Origin: Lonicera japonica
Lineage: Eukaryota > Streptophyta > Magnoliopsida > Dipsacales > Caprifoliaceae
DNA length: 64,000 bases
Assembly (NCBI GenBank): GCA_021464415.1
Contig: CM038464.1
Span: forward strand, 2,542,001 to 2,606,000
Reading direction: 5' to 3'
In this document: in pieces, positions 49,164 through 61,919 of the stretch
How positions within the stretch are numbered: position 1 is the first letter of the stretch
Layout: each line of letters opens with the position of its first letter
Notes under the pieces: generated by a model
Database searches by the model: none
Told to the model about the DNA's origin: nothing
What the model saw: the letters and a program-made list of their open reading frames with translations, nothing else
Made by a program: the position numbers and the translations under genes

Positions 49164-49740
49164 TCTACAATTATGATAGATAATTTATGTGGGTTTAGTA
49201 AAATCCAACATATTGCCATCCTATGGATAACAATCTTAAATTCATAACTTCGTTATTTTGTTGTGTGATTTTTTGACTATGTAAGTTTTTTAATGTATGT
49301 TTTGGGTTGTTGTTCAGTCAAATTTATTATTTTTCCTATCTTAATATTTTTTATGTCGATGTGTCATTCGGCATGGGTAATACCTAGTCCACAAGGTAGA
49401 CTAGTTATTAGAGAAGGTCTAAGGATAAAAAATAAAAGAATATAAATAACTATCATTTGGATGGAAATAAAAATAGAATAAAAACAAATTTGACATAATA
49501 GAAGGTTGATAATTTAGGGTTAAATTTAAAATAGAGTAAATAATTAAATAAAAACTTTTAATTTCCTTCATTTTCTTTGATTTCCTCTTAAATATTGAAA
49601 GTAAAAAAAATAAAGGAGATTAATAATCCTTCAATTTTCTATGTTTTGTTTTATTTTTCTTATTCTTTTAATTTAAACAGACTGTATATTTGAACATCGA
49701 GTGCTTTCGCATGTTGGTTAAAATAAATTAAATATATATA
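49164..49740. other. AT-rich spacer left of MULE-B
   Basis: No recognisable gene or complete repeat. Confidence 0.4.
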
Positions 49741-50333
49741 TATACAGGCCATATCTGATACGCACAAGTGCCTTCCGCAGATGGAAAAAGTTAAATATAA
49801 CGGTGCATTAAAATTTTCTCAGTCAAAATCCCCTTTCACTTAAAACTCCCTCTCTCCCTCATACTGAGACCAATGACAGCCCCCACCTCCGCGCACCTCC
49901 GACCTCCAAATTGCAGGCGACAGATTCTCTCTCTCCACTCTCTCTCCACTCCGACGAGGTACTCAAGCTCTCTCCACTCCGACGAGGTACTCAAGCTCTC
50001 TCCCCCCATTCTGCGAAGCTCACGAACACGAAGCTTGCTCTCAGTCCCTCCACTCCGACGAACGAGACTCGATCTCCTCATTCCTTTTCGTGAGCTCTCC
50101 CCCTCCACTCCGACGAACGAAGCTCGGGTCTTCGAATTGTAAGTACCCATTCTTTTTTCGAACTTAGGGCATGCAATTTGTGAGTTTGAAATATGATTCG
50201 GAATTACTGCTGTTGATGAATGAAACTGGTCTTGCTTGTTGGTTGATTTGGTTTAAGAATTTACATTATAGGGATGATGCTGCTGCAAACTCAATTTTTT
50301 TTTTTTGGTTATTTGGTTAACTGCTGCTTGTTC
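49741..50333 (+). repeat. Left terminal inverted repeat of MULE-B
   Basis: About 590 bp and inverted relative to 54939-55530. Contains a 'ccactccgacgag' motif repeated in tandem at about 49947-50120. Confidence 0.85.
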
Positions 50334-50731
50334 TTGGCTTTCCAATTAACCAAAAATGCTGCTTAAAAAGGGCAGAACAACTCTTTTCAATATTGGACTG
50401 AAATTTAGATTGGAAAAAAAGTAAGCTAACTAATTACAAAGTTAACAATCATCACATATAATTACTAATGAAGAACATAAAGGCATGTTGCTGTTGCTGC
50501 TACTGTTATTCTGCTACAAAATAAATTTTTTTATTTCAAAACTGTTGTCTATTTGAATATAAAGGAAATGATGGATTGTGTGGTATGTGATTTCTTATGA
50601 ATTTGATCATATCTTACATGATTGTGATTCGATTATGAATATTGAAATTAACTTTTTCATTTTCACTAATTTTTCAGATTTTTAGTTTTTAAGCTGTATA
50701 ATTATGTGTATTTTGTATAGGTGTGAAAGGA

Positions 50732-53232
50732 ATGGAAAATTTGCCCACTGAAGCAGGGGAGAGCTGTGAAAAATTGGATATTGATCCTAATTCAGAGTTG
50801 GGCTCAGATAAAGAGAATTTGATATACACTCCTCAAGTTTAAGATGAGTTGAGGCCATAAAAAGGGTAACAATTTGAAACGGTAGATGATGTTGTAACAT
50901 TCTATAATGCTTATGCTAAAGCAGTTGGGTTTAGCGTACGTGCTTGGACTACTAGGAAAGAGCCGGGAAGTGACGAGATAAGGAGAGAAGCGTATGTTTG
51001 TTTTAAACAAGGCAAATCTTCAAGAATTGCTGAAGTTGGAAAAAAAGACGTCGGGGAAGCTTAAGTGAGGATTGTACAGCCAAACTCGTAATTTTAAAGT
51101 CAAACTCGATTAAATACATTGTTACAATTTTCAACGAGGGGCACAGCCACCCGTTATCGACACCAAGTAAGGTTCACCTTTTAAGGTTCCATCATAACGT
51201 TTCAGCTACGACAAAGTCTTTAACTAAACAGTTGTCTATGGTCAATGTACCCAAGCATCAACAATTTAGTTTTCTTGAAGTGCAATCTGGAGGTTTAAAA
51301 AATATTGGGTGCACGCAAAGAGACTTGTATAATTATGAAAGGGACATACGTGCTGATACGAAGGGGCACGATGGTGAGATGTTTTATGAGTACTTGAAAT
51401 TGGAACAAGGGAAAAATCCGTCATTTACTTTTAAAATTGAGGCGAACGAAGAAAAAAGATTACTCGTTGTTTTTAGTCCGATGCAACTTCAAGGCAGGCA
51501 TACAAGTTTTTTTGTGATGTTGTAATCTTTGATACTACTTATAACACTAATCGATATGGGTTGATATTTGCACCAATAATGAGGGTTAACAATCATGGTC
51601 AAACAATTATTTTTGGTTGTGGATTTTTGAATCATGAGAGCATTGATGATTTCATATGGCTATTTACTCAATTCTTGGAAAGTATGCCTGGTGAAGCCCC
51701 GAAGATGATTATTATCGATCAAGACCTAGCAATGACGACAGCATTCCCTATTATTCTTCCAAATACATTTCATAGGTATTATAATTCGCATATATTATTA
51801 AAGTTTTTTAATTATGTATATATAGAACATCTATTAATAATACTTCCATTTTTTTGAATTATTTTTACAGGTATTGTAGTTGGCATATTTTAATGAAATT
51901 TTTATAGAAAATTGATGCGGTCAAGTATAGTGAATACAGGAATGAGTTCTCGGATTGGATTTGGAAATCAGAAACTCCAGAAGAATTTGACTTACAATGG
52001 GAAAGTCTTATTACGGAAAGTGGGTTAGGGGGGGAAACAAGTGGTTGGAGGACATTTATAAAATCCGTTCAAGATGGATTCTTGCATATGTTAATCACAT
52101 TTTCTCAGCTGCTATGTCGAGTAGCCAACGAGCGGAAAGTGGGCATGCATTTTTCAAGAAATTTGTTTCAAAAGGCAATTCTTTGGTGGATTTTATGATA
52201 CAGTTTGAAATAGGACTTTTACGCCAATGTCATGAGGAATTGATGGCCGATCATAAAGGTATAATTGAGAAGCCTAAAATAAGAATAAATCAAGACTTGC
52301 TATTGTAAATGGCTGATATTTACACAAATAAAATGTACTACAAGTTTGAGAATGAAATGTGTGAATGCCTTAACTATAGGATCCAATTTTTTAGGGAAAC
52401 TGACAATCACCGTGTTTATCAGATTCAAAGAAAGAAAGTCGAATCAAGTAAAGTTCGTGAACTGATTTATGATAAAGACGTGGATTTTGTTCTTTATGGT
52501 TGTAAAAAGTTTGAAAGCGCTGGAATCTCTTGTAGGCATATCCTGGCGTATTTGATGACATTGAGCTTTTGCCAAATAAATACATTTTGAGGAGGTGGAC
52601 CAAATCTGCAAAATCAGTGACGGTGGTAGATGATAAAGGCGTGGATACAGCCGAAGACAAATCTTATGTGTTGATGCGAAGTCAATTTATCCAATCGTCT
52701 TTGGATTTAGTTGACAATGCCCTTGTATGTGAAGAAATAAGAAAGATATTGACTGATGAATTGCGTAGCATTAATGACGAGATTGACCAATTTCTCCGTA
52801 GCCGTGTAGTTGTAAAGGCGTCTTGCGAGATAGGTAGTACTCTAATTGGTAGTAATCCAATACCAATTGTTACTAGTGCACATGGTTCTTCTAGATTTGA
52901 AAATAGTTATAACGAACCATATTTTGTACGAGCAAAGGGGTGTGGAAAAAGGAGAAAAAGAGAAGGCACTAGTAAAGGCTAAAAATCAAAAAATTAGACG
53001 TTGCCACGGGTGTGGTAAAGTAGGCCAATCACATGATAAACGAAATTGTCCGGCACTTACGAATTTGTAAGTAATTATTCATATTCTATTTATGTTCTTA
53101 TATTTTTTACATTGTACGATGAATCTTGATTATTTGTTTTTTTATTAATATAGGTCGTCTACGTGTGAGGATGCAAATTTGGAAGAGGAAAAGGGGTCAT
53201 CAACAGAAGATGGGGATGATATAGGGTTGTAG
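50732..53232 (+). pseudogene. FAR1/FHY3-like MULE transposase gene, decayed (copy B)
   Basis: The candidate start ATG is at 50732, just after an AG acceptor-like site at 50720. The frame meets TAA codons at 50840, 50858 and 50867, plus later frame changes (for example near 51050 and 51500). Domains in order: FAR1 DNA-binding region (TVDDVVTFYNAYAKAVGFSV, about 50880-51240); MULE transposase core (VIFDTTYNTNRYGLIFAP, about 51520-51575, through GFLNHESIDDFIWLF to IIIDQD near 51720); probable intron 51776-51870; SWIM zinc finger (GCKKFESAGISCRHIL, about 52500-52550); C-terminal CCHC-like knuckle (CHGCGKVGQSHDKRNC, about 53000-53055). The last coding stretch is acidic and ends at TAG 53230-53232. 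The domain order matches FAR1-related sequences, which derive from MULE transposases. It cannot encode a full protein as it stands. Confidence 0.85.
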
Positions 53233-53520
53233 TTTGAATTGAAAGGGTTGTACTTTTTAAGTTTGAATGAATTGTGTGGATGTTTGAATTGAAAGGGTTA
53301 TATTTTTTGAATTTAAACTTTATGTTTGAATGTATTATGTGGATGTTTGAATGGATTGTGTGGATGTTTAAATTGAAAGGGTTGTATTTTTTGAATTTAA
53401 ACTTTATGTTTGAATGGATTGTGTGGATGTTTGAATGGATTGTGTGGATGTTTGAATTGAATGAATTAAAAGGGTTGTATTTTTTGAATTTAAACTTTAT
53501 GTTTAAACTTTATAATGTGT
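53233..53520. repeat. Minisatellite downstream of the transposase pseudogene
   Basis: Units combine 'gaatttaaactttatgttt' with one or more 'ggattgtgtggatgtttga' blocks in about three higher-order copies. The ORF at 53274-53549 is produced by this repeat. Confidence 0.8.
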
Positions 53521-54938
53521 TATATTCGTTTAGACATTACATGGAATAAATCTCATATTAAAAAAGTGTGTATAGATTTACATGAGATCTTTCAATGAAA
53601 TTATTATAATCCCAAAAAACGAGGACATTATAACTACGCAAAATGATTCCATTTAATAAAATAAAGTCATTGTAATAACACCAACTGATTCTAAATCCAG
53701 TACAAACATTCATTATAACAATACGAAATTACATTACATTTTCATAACTATTACACCAAAATAAATAGACACCATGATAGAAATAACAATTAAAAACTTC
53801 CATCGGGCTTTTAGATCATGGTTTGTGTTAGGTTCACTAATAGTCGAGCCACGCAACGTAGTACATTATTCTACTTGTTTGATTTTGTTATCTTTACATC
53901 CGCAACTTCTCCGCACTCGTATTATTTCAAAATAAATCTGACATCCGCTTCAAAACCTGAGTTAATTTCCACAGTTGATGAAGTATAATCCATTTGATTT
54001 TGCAAAATTGAAATTAATTCAAAATGAGCAATTTAAACCTTGTCTCCAAGTATGACTCATTTGGTAATAAAAACCAAAAAGACCAATTACAGTCTCATCT
54101 TAGCAACTAAATGACCAATTACACCAAAAGCAATAACAAATAAACATAGATAGAAAATTCCATTATGACAAACTGAGACTGGAAATATCAGTATGAATAA
54201 CTGGAAATTCCAGTATGAATAACTGGAAATTCCATTATGCAGAACTACTTAATTTGGTTTGAGCAAAGGGCTGAGAGAGTAAGGGAACTCTTTCATTGAT
54301 TTTGAATGGCCAAACAACTTTTAACATTCTCAGGCACCCCAAATCCATCTCCTAAAACTATAATTTCAAATCAAGAACTAGTTCAGAAACAAGTAATTAA
54401 ATACTAAAAGGAAAAAGAGTCAACTTTAATACAGACCTTAACAAATAAATCAAACTGCATATAACAACAAATTAACAAGAACCCAGATGATTAAACCAAG
54501 CAAGCCATGCAGAAATTAGCTAATCCCTCTCAATATTCCCCAATGGTAACTTGAATGAGTATAAGATCCATTAAACCCATTAATGAAAAAAAAATGATAA
54601 CAATCCATTAATGGAAATTGAACAAATAAAATCAAATTGAAAAATACCAGAAAGCCCAAAAAAGCTAAAATTTACATCTCTTAAAACTGAAATTTTGAAA
54701 TTCAAAAATATTTCAGAGACAATTAATTGAATCCTAAAAGACAGAAGTCATACACAACAAATTAAGCCCTTAAAATAAATCAAACCGAATATAACAGCAA
54801 ATTAACAAGAACCCATATACAATCAATTCCTCAATTTCCCCAATGTCATTATGAATGATTGGACAAGATCCATGACACCCATTAATGGAAAACAAAAACG
54901 ACCAAGAACCTATTAATGGAAATTGAAGAGATTGCACC
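53521..54938. other. Non-coding internal part of MULE-B
   Basis: 53590-53870 matches MULE-A at about 1600-1890. The rest is AT-rich with imperfect direct repeats ('ataactggaaattcc' near 54199-54233; 'aacaaattaacaagaaccca' at two places). No coding region. Confidence 0.6.
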
Positions 54939-55530
54939 AAAACAAGCAGTAGTTAACCAAATAACCAAAAAAAAAATTGATTTTGCAGCAGGAACATCTT
55001 TATAATGTAAATTCTCAAACCAAATCAACCAACAAGCATGACCAGTTTCATTCATCAACAGCAGCAATTCTGAATCATATTTCAAACTCACAAATTGCAT
55101 GCCCTAAGTTCGAAAAACCAAGAATGGGTAATTACAATTCGAAGACCCGAGCTTCGTTTGTCGGAGTGGAGAGGGGAGAGCTCACGGAAAGGAGGGAGGA
55201 GATTGAGCCTCGTTCGTCGGAGTGGAGGGAGGAGAGCTCGCGGAATGGAGGGACTGAGAGTGAGCTTTGTGTTCGTGAGCTTCGCAGAATGGGGGGAGAG
55301 AGAGCTTGAGTACCTCGTCGGAGTGGAGAGAGTGGAGAGAGAGAATCTGTCGCCTGCAATTTGGAGGTCGGAGGTGCGCGGAGATGGGGGTGTCGTTGGT
55401 CTCAGTATGAAGGAGAGAGGGAGTTTTAAGTGAAAGGGAATTTTAACTGAAAAAAATTTAGTGCACCGTTATATTTAACTTTTCCTATCTGCAGAAGGCA
55501 CTAGTGCGTATCAGATATGGCCTGTATATA
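54939..55530 (-). repeat. Right terminal inverted repeat of MULE-B
   Basis: Inverted copy of 49741-50333 with small indels. Confidence 0.85.
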
Positions 55531-56173
55531 TATATATATATATATTCCTCTATTCCTGTCATACTACATTGGATCGAAATAAAATTGAATAGTTTATGGT
55601 GATGTTTGGTTAATATTTCGAATTAAGTTTTTGAGTTGAGTTTTTAAAATATGGTATTTGCTAGAATTTGGAAGTATTTTGAAAAGTGAATTTAGTTTCT
55701 GTTTGAGTTTTTTTCAACCAATTAAAAAATTTTAAAAAATAGTCACAATGGATCTTATTTTATAAATCTCGACAAGTAAGTTTCAAATATATATATTTTT
55801 ATCTAATTTTAATTTTTGAATTTAAAGTTATAGTGTTTTAAAAGTTTTTTTCTAGAGAGAGAAAATAAAGTGAATTAAATTTTGAAAAGCGTAAAAGTAA
55901 AGTTTAGTTTAAGTTAAGTTTTTAAAATTTGAAAAAATAAACACCCACTAAACATACCCTATATATTTAAATTTTTTAAAAAGAAATTGTAAAGATGATA
56001 TTTGGCAGCCACAAGTCAAAAGTGGGCCTAACGCCTAGCACAACAACTTGTGAAAAGCCACGTTATTGATTTTAGATTGATTCCATTCCTTGTCCTGACA
56101 ATGAATGATCTCTTGCAACTGAACACGACACGTAGGTCAGAAAGAGCACGCTCAAGGAAACCTCTTTCCCCTC
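55531..56173. other. AT-rich spacer
   Basis: No recognisable gene or repeat. Confidence 0.4.
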
Positions 56174-56176
56174 TTA

Positions 56177-56820
56177 GGGCTCGTTTGGTTGGAGTTTTTG
56201 AGGATTCCTGGAATCCTAAATTCCATTCTATGAGGATTATTTTGTTTGGTTGGAGTTTTAGTTAGGAATTTAGGATTCCTAGGAATCCTCAATTCCCCCA
56301 TTTTGCCAAAATCTATTCCCTTATAAATTGGAAGGAATCTTGGATTCCCAATTTGAGGAATCCTTTTTTTTGTCCAAAAACTTTTTTTTTTTTTCTAGAA
56401 AATGAAAAAAAATTCCAGAAAATATTTTTTTCCAGAAAGTGAAATTTATTTTTTTCAGAAAATCAAAAAAAAATAAATTCCCAAAAAATGAAAAAAATTA
56501 TTTTTTTCCCAGAAAATGAAAAAAAAAAAAACAAATTTCCCAGAAAATTAAAAATATTATTTTTTCCCAGAAAGTGAATTTTTTTTTTCCAGAAAATGAA
56601 AAAAATATTTTTTTCCCAAAAAATGAAAAAAAAAAAAATTTCCCAAAAAATGAAAAATTTTATTTTTCCCCAGAAAATTAAAAAAAATAATTTGCCGAGT
56701 TCATTCCTAAAACTTCAACCAAACGAGCATTAATGGAATCCAATAAAGGATGCCAGGAATAAAGGTTTCCTGGCATCTAGAATGCCAATTCCATTCCTAA
56801 AACTCGAACCAAACGAGCCC
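56177..56820. mobile_element. Tourist-like MITE (PIF/Harbinger type) upstream of the R3H gene
   Basis: Ends 'gggctcgtttggttggagtt' and 'aactcgaaccaaacgagccc' are near-perfect inverted repeats flanked by TTA (56174-56176 and 56821-56823). The core at about 56385-56695 is a minisatellite of 'cccagaaaatgaaaaa'-type units. The right end is 198 bp from the R3H start codon, so promoter or 5'-UTR sequence of that gene adjoins the element. Confidence 0.85.
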
Positions 56821-56837
56821 TTAGCGTACTCTTCGTC

Positions 56838-56862
56838 AAACCCAACCCAACCCAACCCAACC
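56838..56862. repeat. (CCCAA)n short tandem repeat in the R3H gene 5' region
   Basis: About five CCCAA units about 155-180 bp upstream of the R3H start codon. Confidence 0.9.
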
Positions 56863-57017
56863 CTATCTCTCATTCTCGTTACTCTCCAGCAATCCCTTTC
56901 CCTCATCGCCCTCTCAGAATTCATGTAATTCACCATAACCAGTGCTTATTTGATCCCAAACATGAGTTCGATTTGATGATTTCCTCGATACACAAACCCT
57001 AGAATTCGGCCTTATCC

Positions 57018-60000
57018 ATGGCGGGCTCTGTGGAGGATCTCGGAGCCCCACCTGATTCATGGGAGGTAGCGGACTTAGATGCGACCATGAGCAGGCTAAT
57101 GCTCTCCTCCTCCTGCAAGAGATATTCTTCTTCCCCGAATCAACCTTTGACATCGTCTTCCTCTACTTCACCTCCCGAGCCTCGTAATAATGATGTTTCA
57201 GGCCCAGCTTTGTCTACTTCGATTTCTTCTTCCTCTGGTACTGTTTCTCAAGATTTGATTAATTCCGTCGATCAGTTCCTTCGTGAAGCTCTACAAAACC
57301 CCAGGGAGCGACTTTCAGGTCTGCATGTGATTTTCTGGTGGCGTTTATTTTATTCGCTATTTGATTGTTAGCATGTTATTAGCCTACAGGATTCGGCCCA
57401 GATTTTCGACTTTGCTGGATCCTGTGCTGTTTATTGTCCGATTTTCCTTTACCGTTTGTTCATGAAGATTTGAGTGTGATTCTAGAGGCAGATACTCATG
57501 GTTGTTTACATACTAGGTTATAACCCTTGCCAAATGCACTATCCGTCATTAAAAAACTCATCTTTAATCTTAACCACATAATTTTTAATTCCTTGTACAT
57601 GTTCAAGATTAAAAAAACAATTGCCCCTTATTACAGTTGAGGAGTCAGAAAGAAAAAGGTTGACGGTAGAATTACCCATTCAAATAATCTTCCGATTCAA
57701 GTTCTTTTAGCACTTCCTCTTCCCCTCAAGATCACCACTTCTGCTTTATTCTTCACTCCACAAGCAAATATGTAGAAGAGGATTTTCACACCAGATGCCG
57801 TTGGATTGAGAATTCATGCTGCCTAGGGTCAATTTTTAGAGTTTCTTCCTAAAACCTTTGGTTTTGTGGACCTCTAACTTTTGTTAGGGAGTTTCTAGTT
57901 CTATGAAGCACACTGACCAGGGTATGGTAGGACAACACATTAAATCTCAAAAAATTAGGACACGAGTTGGCCAAAGAGAACACTAATAAATATATTCTTA
58001 TGAATTATCGCGGATAGATGGGTTATATTATCCATCTCAAAACATTAAACAAAATTTGAAATCATATATGTAACTGCATGTAAGCTATTAGCCCTAATCC
58101 ATCTATAACATAAAATTGTACTAGATCCAGTACTAACAACCACAATGCAAAGAAAGGTTTTATGCGTATAGTATTATATATTGAATAATTATGTTATTTA
58201 GAAAGAATCTTTACGCCGTAGCGATGATTTCTTCCGTTCTTGCCTTGTTTGAAATCATGATTGAATGTATACTTGGTAGCATGTCCTGCTCCTCCTCGAA
58301 AGGAAAGCTCGATTCACTTCCTAGTAAGTCACATCCTTGTCATCACTGAAGCATTTAACTCTGCTTAAATAGTTTAAGTTCTTTGCATCTAGTATCCACT
58401 GTACGGTCTTTCTTTATACTGTCATGTTATTTTCATGTTGTGCAATTCAGAAGGTATTTTGCTGGTTGTTTCATTCTTTTTGCATTCGGATGAATATATA
58501 TTTAATATATGCTGTGCAGTTCTACGTCTGGAGCAGGAGGTCGAGAAATTCATTCGAGATCCCATTCAACAACAAATGGAGTTCCCGCTGCTGCCAACTT
58601 CGTATCTGCGGTTGGCTGCTCATCGTGTAGCGCAGCACTATTCACTTCAGTCTGTCGTTTTATTGGATAATAATAACTTATCTGATGGTTCTGCTTCCAG
58701 AATTATCGTCCGTAAAACTTCCGATTGTCGGCTTCCTTTGGTACGTCTGGCAGATATCCCTGTAAATCTACCAACCGAAGGCAGTGGGATCACTAAGGTT
58801 GCAATTAAGCAGAGGCCACAGAAACGATCACAGGCTGTCAATAGTGCAAATTCACATTCCTCGAAAAACAATAATTCCAAAAGTGTGGAGGAGAGAAAAG
58901 AGGAATATAATAGAGCTCGTGCACGAATATTTAACTCTAGCACTTCTAATGGGATTGCTGCTGGGAAACCAGAAAGTGAGCCAAGGACAAGGGATCGTTT
59001 ACAGTATGGTTCACTGGGACTACCGAATATGGAAGACATATCTGCTCCAGGAGGAACTGATGTGAATAATATTGGCAGGGGTTTGGTTGATTCTTCAGCA
59101 GGTAGCAGTAGAACAGCTAGAAGTAGGACAGAGAAGGAACCAATTGGTAGGTCTAAAACTAATAATAGGGTGGCCATCTTCCGTGACCGTGAAGTTGAGC
59201 GCAAGGATCCTGATTTTGACAGGAGCTATGATAGGTATGCACTGTCACTCCCCCCCCCCCCCCCCCCTCATCTCTCTCTCTTCCCTCCATGGATATATAC
59301 ATGTGAACAAAATTGGGATCATTTTTTTTCATTACCGTATTTCATTCAGATTTCTCTACAAGTATTGGTACTGGTAGTAGTTAGATCATCGATAAGATAG
59401 CTATCCATATGGTAACCATGATCTTAGGGTAATAGCAGCTGCATTGCCTGGATGTCTGGTTTGTTGTTAAAATGGATTAGTAGCCATCAATTTTACTTGC
59501 AATATCTCAAGCTTCAGATCCTGCCTGGATTTGAAAACATTGTTTTCCTGTGATTGAGATGCTGGTGGTAGCTCAAAAAGTATTGAAAATGGTAATCTGT
59601 TATTGTAGACTGATAGTGTAATTTCCCCCAGATATGCACAGAGATTTGATCCCGGCTTTGGATTTAATGGAGGAACTTACACCATACAGCCTATGTACGC
59701 TCCTGTGGTGAACTACAACACTGAATTCCCACAGCTAGGATCAGCTCATAGGCCTCCAATTTCTACTGAACACCAACCACGGCCGCTTCCTCAACATCTA
59801 CCAGGGTCATGGACTGCACCATCGACTCCGACCGGAATTAGGTATGGTCCGCCAGAGACCATGATGACTCCTTTTAGTCCCAATCATGTTGGTCCGCACT
59901 CCACATCTGCTCTATATTTGCAGTCTGCTCAGTATCCTTGTCAACGACCTGGAATGTCTTTCATCCATCCCCATGAACAGCTTCACCAACCCTTTTCACA

Positions 60001-60811
60001 GGTATGGCATTAGGAACCCCACCCTTCAGCGTTCTCTCTTTTTCTTTTCTTTTTTAAAATAAAATTATTGTGATTATTTTTTATTTTCGAATCACTACTC
60101 TCCTATGCTTGAAGTTGATTATGTGTTTTGTTAAGCTAGTATATAACGAGCATATCTATTGACATTAGGGGTTAGATGTTATTCCTTTTAATGGGGTGTG
60201 TGATATATTAGGTGTTAATTGAAGTTGAATAGCTATTTTATGTTTTGTGCAATTGACTAGGTTAATTTTTATTTGGATTCACGAATACTGACGACAATAT
60301 TCATAAATTTTATATTAAATTAGTAACTTAAATATGTTTAAAAATATATTATAACATTATTTTTACCCGCATCCTTGCTGTATTGTATCCGTGCTTCTTG
60401 ACTAAAACTAGAGCATCATGAAAACCCCACATCACTATCAATACATTAATAGGGAAACAAATCCTAAATGCCTAATTTTGGCTGGTTGAGTTCGAATTTG
60501 ACATTGCTATCAAAGAATGGAGGATGAGGTTTGTGTTGCCAAGTGTATCTTTTAACACGAAACCAAATGAAAACTACGAAATTCAAAACACAATTTAATA
60601 GTTGTCTTCCTTGTTTCTTCAAGCCAATAGCCTGAACAACTTTACATGTTTGAATTTGACTTAAATATAAACAAGAAGTTACTAATTGTTGCCTTCATAT
60701 CTTGTATATACACTCAGTAGGACTTACCGTTTTTCTTGTCTGTTGCATGCCATTTTGCAGTCGCATCAGCAACAACATGATGCTACTTTTGGATTAGCCC
60801 GGCCCCGTTAA
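57018..60811 (+). CDS. R3H-SUZ domain protein (single-stranded nucleic-acid binding), 4 exons, 478 aa
   Basis: Plant R3H-SUZ proteins are predicted RNA-binding proteins related to animal R3HDM proteins; their role in plants is poorly known. Exons: 57018-57318, 58520-59234, 59632-60001, 60761-60811, all GT-AG and in phase. Exon 1 encodes a Ser/Pro-rich N terminus ending in a conserved helix (LINSVDQFLREALQNPRERL). Early exon 2 encodes the R3H domain with the R-x3-H pair in YLRLAAHRVAQHY, followed by SRIIVRKT. A SUZ motif (EERKEEYNRARARIF) lies at about residue 200. The remainder is a disordered, Pro/Gln-rich tail (QLGSAHRPP, PGSWTAPSTPTG). The ATG at 57018 is the first in frame (MAGSVEDLG). 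Intron 1 is 1.2 kb; intron 2 contains an 18-C homopolymer. Product class is secure, function is not. Confidence 0.92.
59250..59267. repeat. Poly-C tract (18 C) in intron 2 of the R3H gene
   Basis: Uninterrupted C run 16 bases after the exon 2 donor, followed by a CT-rich stretch. Confidence 0.95.
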
Positions 60812-61366
60812 GGGGCTTGGGCAATGCCTGCACCCTACCAGACCTATCTCGAAGTTGGAATCTGCTGAGGCAGCATAGCAACTCATGAGGCAGCTATTAT
60901 AGCAACTCATGAGGCAGCTATTATAGCAACTCATGTTATCTCAAGTGGGAGGGTGCAGGCATAACTTACCGAGGTGGCCTGAAATGGACCTATCGATCAT
61001 GCAGGCACCTATCTCGTTTGGTCCATTCTGACAATCTCGGTGTCCACTGAGCTTCTTGAATATTTCGATGGAGCTCACTGGTCGCGGCAGTTCTAATGCT
61101 TGAATGAACAGACATTCGTTGAAGCTCGTATGCTTTGCCACATACAAATGACGATGATGATGAAGAAGAATGAAAATAGCAAAAGGATATATCAGAGCTG
61201 GGAATTCATAATGTTTGTTTTGGTGAAGGTACCCGTTTTGTTTATATTTTCATTTGCTTTTCCTATTACTACCCTTTTTCTGGTGATTTGGTTTGAGTTT
61301 TAATTCTTGGAAGGAGAAATTGGTAATTTCACTTTGAGCTACAGCGAAGGCATGGGATTCCTCTAA
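60812..61366 (+). other. Probable R3H 3' UTR with a short tandem repeat
   Basis: At about 60877-60935 a 'gcaactcatgaggcagc' unit with 'tattata' spacers is repeated about 2.5 times. The remainder is GC-richer than the spacer DNA, consistent with transcribed sequence. No further coding exon recognised; the 3' end is not defined. Confidence 0.5.
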
Positions 61367-61378
61367 TTATGTGAACTT

Positions 61379-61515
61379 TTTTTTTGGTTAAAAAAGGGGA
61401 GGCTTAAGTATCTTGCAACAAATAACAAACTTTCAGTGAGACTCGAAGCCTGGATTTACCCGGGTTCAGCGATTCAGGTGGGCGCCTTTTGCCACTAGGC
61501 TAACCCCACCGGCTC
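61379..61515 (-). mobile_element. tRNA-derived SINE, minus strand
   Basis: Read on the minus strand it starts 'gccggtggggttagcctagt' with an A-box-like TTAGCCTAGTGG and a B-box-like GCTTCGAGTCTC, and it ends in an A-rich tail (T-run at 61379-61385 on the plus strand). Target duplications of 12-13 bp flank it: 'ttatgtgaactt' (61367-61378) and 'ttatgtgaaactt' (61516-61528). Confidence 0.75.
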
Positions 61516-61528
61516 TTATGTGAAACTT

Positions 61529-61902
61529 AACTACGTAAGAATATTAAGTGGAATTATTGGTCCTATTACAGCACCATGATCCATCCATGAAGCAATGAAG
61601 GAATATATGGCTTGAAGGATGCTCAACGTTGAAGACAGGCTATTGCTTTGGACCTGACAGAAGCTTTGGTGCAAAGGCCGGAATGTCATCGTTCAACTCA
61701 GCTCTGATCATCACTCCTTTCTTTTAATCTGAGAAAGGATGTAGTGCATTTACATGATTGTATTATAATAATGTTGGCATTGGTATTTGATGATATCTGT
61801 TTGGCGTTACTCACAATTTTATTATAATCTATACTCCAACCGCTGTATGTAGCTCATCTATTTTACTCTAGGTTTTTTCTAGACTTGCAATGTATGTGCA
61901 TT
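61529..61902. other. Spacer between two SINEs, possibly distal R3H 3' UTR
   Basis: No reading frame of note. May be transcribed with the R3H gene. Confidence 0.35.
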
Positions 61903-61919
61903 GAAAGAGAAAATGACAA

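Larger units (their letters stand above)
49741..55530. mobile_element. MULE-B: full-length Mutator-like element with long TIRs, 5.8 kb
   Basis: Left inverted repeat 49741-50333 and right inverted repeat about 54939-55530 match over nearly 600 bp: the tips read 'acaggccatatctgatacgc' on the left and the inverse on the right, and the inner ends are 'ttaactgctgcttg' and 'caagcagtagttaa'. The element contains one FAR1-type transposase gene (50732-53232). Terminal repeats of several hundred base pairs with a MURA/FAR1-like gene define a MULE. The tips sit in (TA)n sequence, so the 9-bp target duplication cannot be read. ORFs within the terminal repeats (49836-50150, 55095-55433) are shadows of CT/GA-rich sequence. 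Confidence 0.88.

Noticed and set aside
53274..53549. Repetitive 91-residue ORF downstream of the FAR1-like pseudogene
   Set aside because: Translation of a minisatellite; no protein family resembles it.
58647..59204. 185-residue ORF antisense to the R3H gene
   Set aside because: Lies entirely antisense to exon 2 of a well-supported gene; no known domain.
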